DNA of 5,343 nt from JBFKUL01 sp041635755 (lineage in GTDB: Bacteria; Pseudomonadota; Gammaproteobacteria; Burkholderiales; SG8-39), in assembly GCA_041635755.1 (NCBI GenBank), contig JBFKUL010000221.1, forward strand, positions 1-5,343, written 5' to 3'. This document shows, one piece after another, positions 5,299-5,343 of the stretch. The first letter of the stretch is position 1. Every line of letters starts with the position of its first letter. Both the position numbers and the translations under genes were made by a program. The notes beneath the pieces are model-generated. The model was not told where the DNA came from. It saw only the letters and a list, made by a program, of their open reading frames with translations, and did not search any database.

Positions 5299-5343
5299 AA
5301 CCACATGCAACGGTCACCAGAGTATCAATGGGAGGGGTCTGAC

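Noticed and set aside
5302..5322. A sigma-54-like promoter (TGG...TTGCA) upstream of the major subunit
   Set aside because: On the minus strand only eight bases separate the GG and GC elements, not the required ten.
5300..5328. A sigma-70 promoter, TTGATA then TGTGGT 17 bases on, minus strand
   Set aside because: The -35 is fair but the -10 matches only three of six bases, and the implied start would cut through the hairpin at 5285-5298. The region is too short to judge further.
5254..5343. A c-di-GMP riboswitch in the operon leader, suggested by the GNRA-loop hairpin
   Set aside because: I see none of the conserved core of GEMM-type riboswitches around the hairpin, and there is little room for the full fold before the start codon.

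Overview
The window is GC-rich and gene-dense. It carries a short archaic (sigma-clade, Csu-type) chaperone-usher fimbrial operon on the minus strand and a convergent, unusual plus-strand gene at its left end. Spore-coat-U (SCPU) pilin domains, a sigma-type outer-membrane usher and Sec signal peptides indicate a Gram-negative bacterium. High GC and codon choice fit a beta- or gammaproteobacterium (Burkholderiales or Xanthomonadales-like), but that placement is inference; no taxonomic marker is present.

Layout, in the direction of operon transcription (right to left): 5343-5254 is upstream DNA cut by the window edge, with a small GNRA-loop hairpin and a near-perfect Shine-Dalgarno. 5253-4789 encodes an SCPU-domain pilin, the likely major subunit. 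4788-4593 is a 196-base gap with a strong GC hairpin just after the pilin gene and an imperfect dyad further on. 4592-3849 encodes the periplasmic chaperone. 3835-1253 encodes the outer-membrane usher, with an odd N-terminal extension bearing two CxxC motifs. 1263-805 encodes a second single-domain SCPU protein, overlapping the usher end by 11 bases. This subunit-chaperone-usher-subunit order is a compact version of the Csu order. The pilins would be exported by Sec, capped by the chaperone, and polymerised by donor-strand exchange at the usher. No two-domain tip adhesin (CsuE-like) is visible, so the last SCPU protein is the best tip candidate.

The plus-strand gene (from the left edge to 808) converges on the operon, and its stop codon overlaps that of the last operon gene in a CTAG tetranucleotide. 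Its visible part holds four 24-residue motifs of the MshEN (T2SSE N-terminal) type in two pairs, then one hydrophobic segment, then a cysteine-free beta-rich domain whose end resembles the end of the operon's own pilin. A cytoplasmic possibly c-di-GMP-binding module joined through the membrane to a pilin-like domain beside a fimbrial operon is the most interesting content here. Its 5' end lies outside the window.
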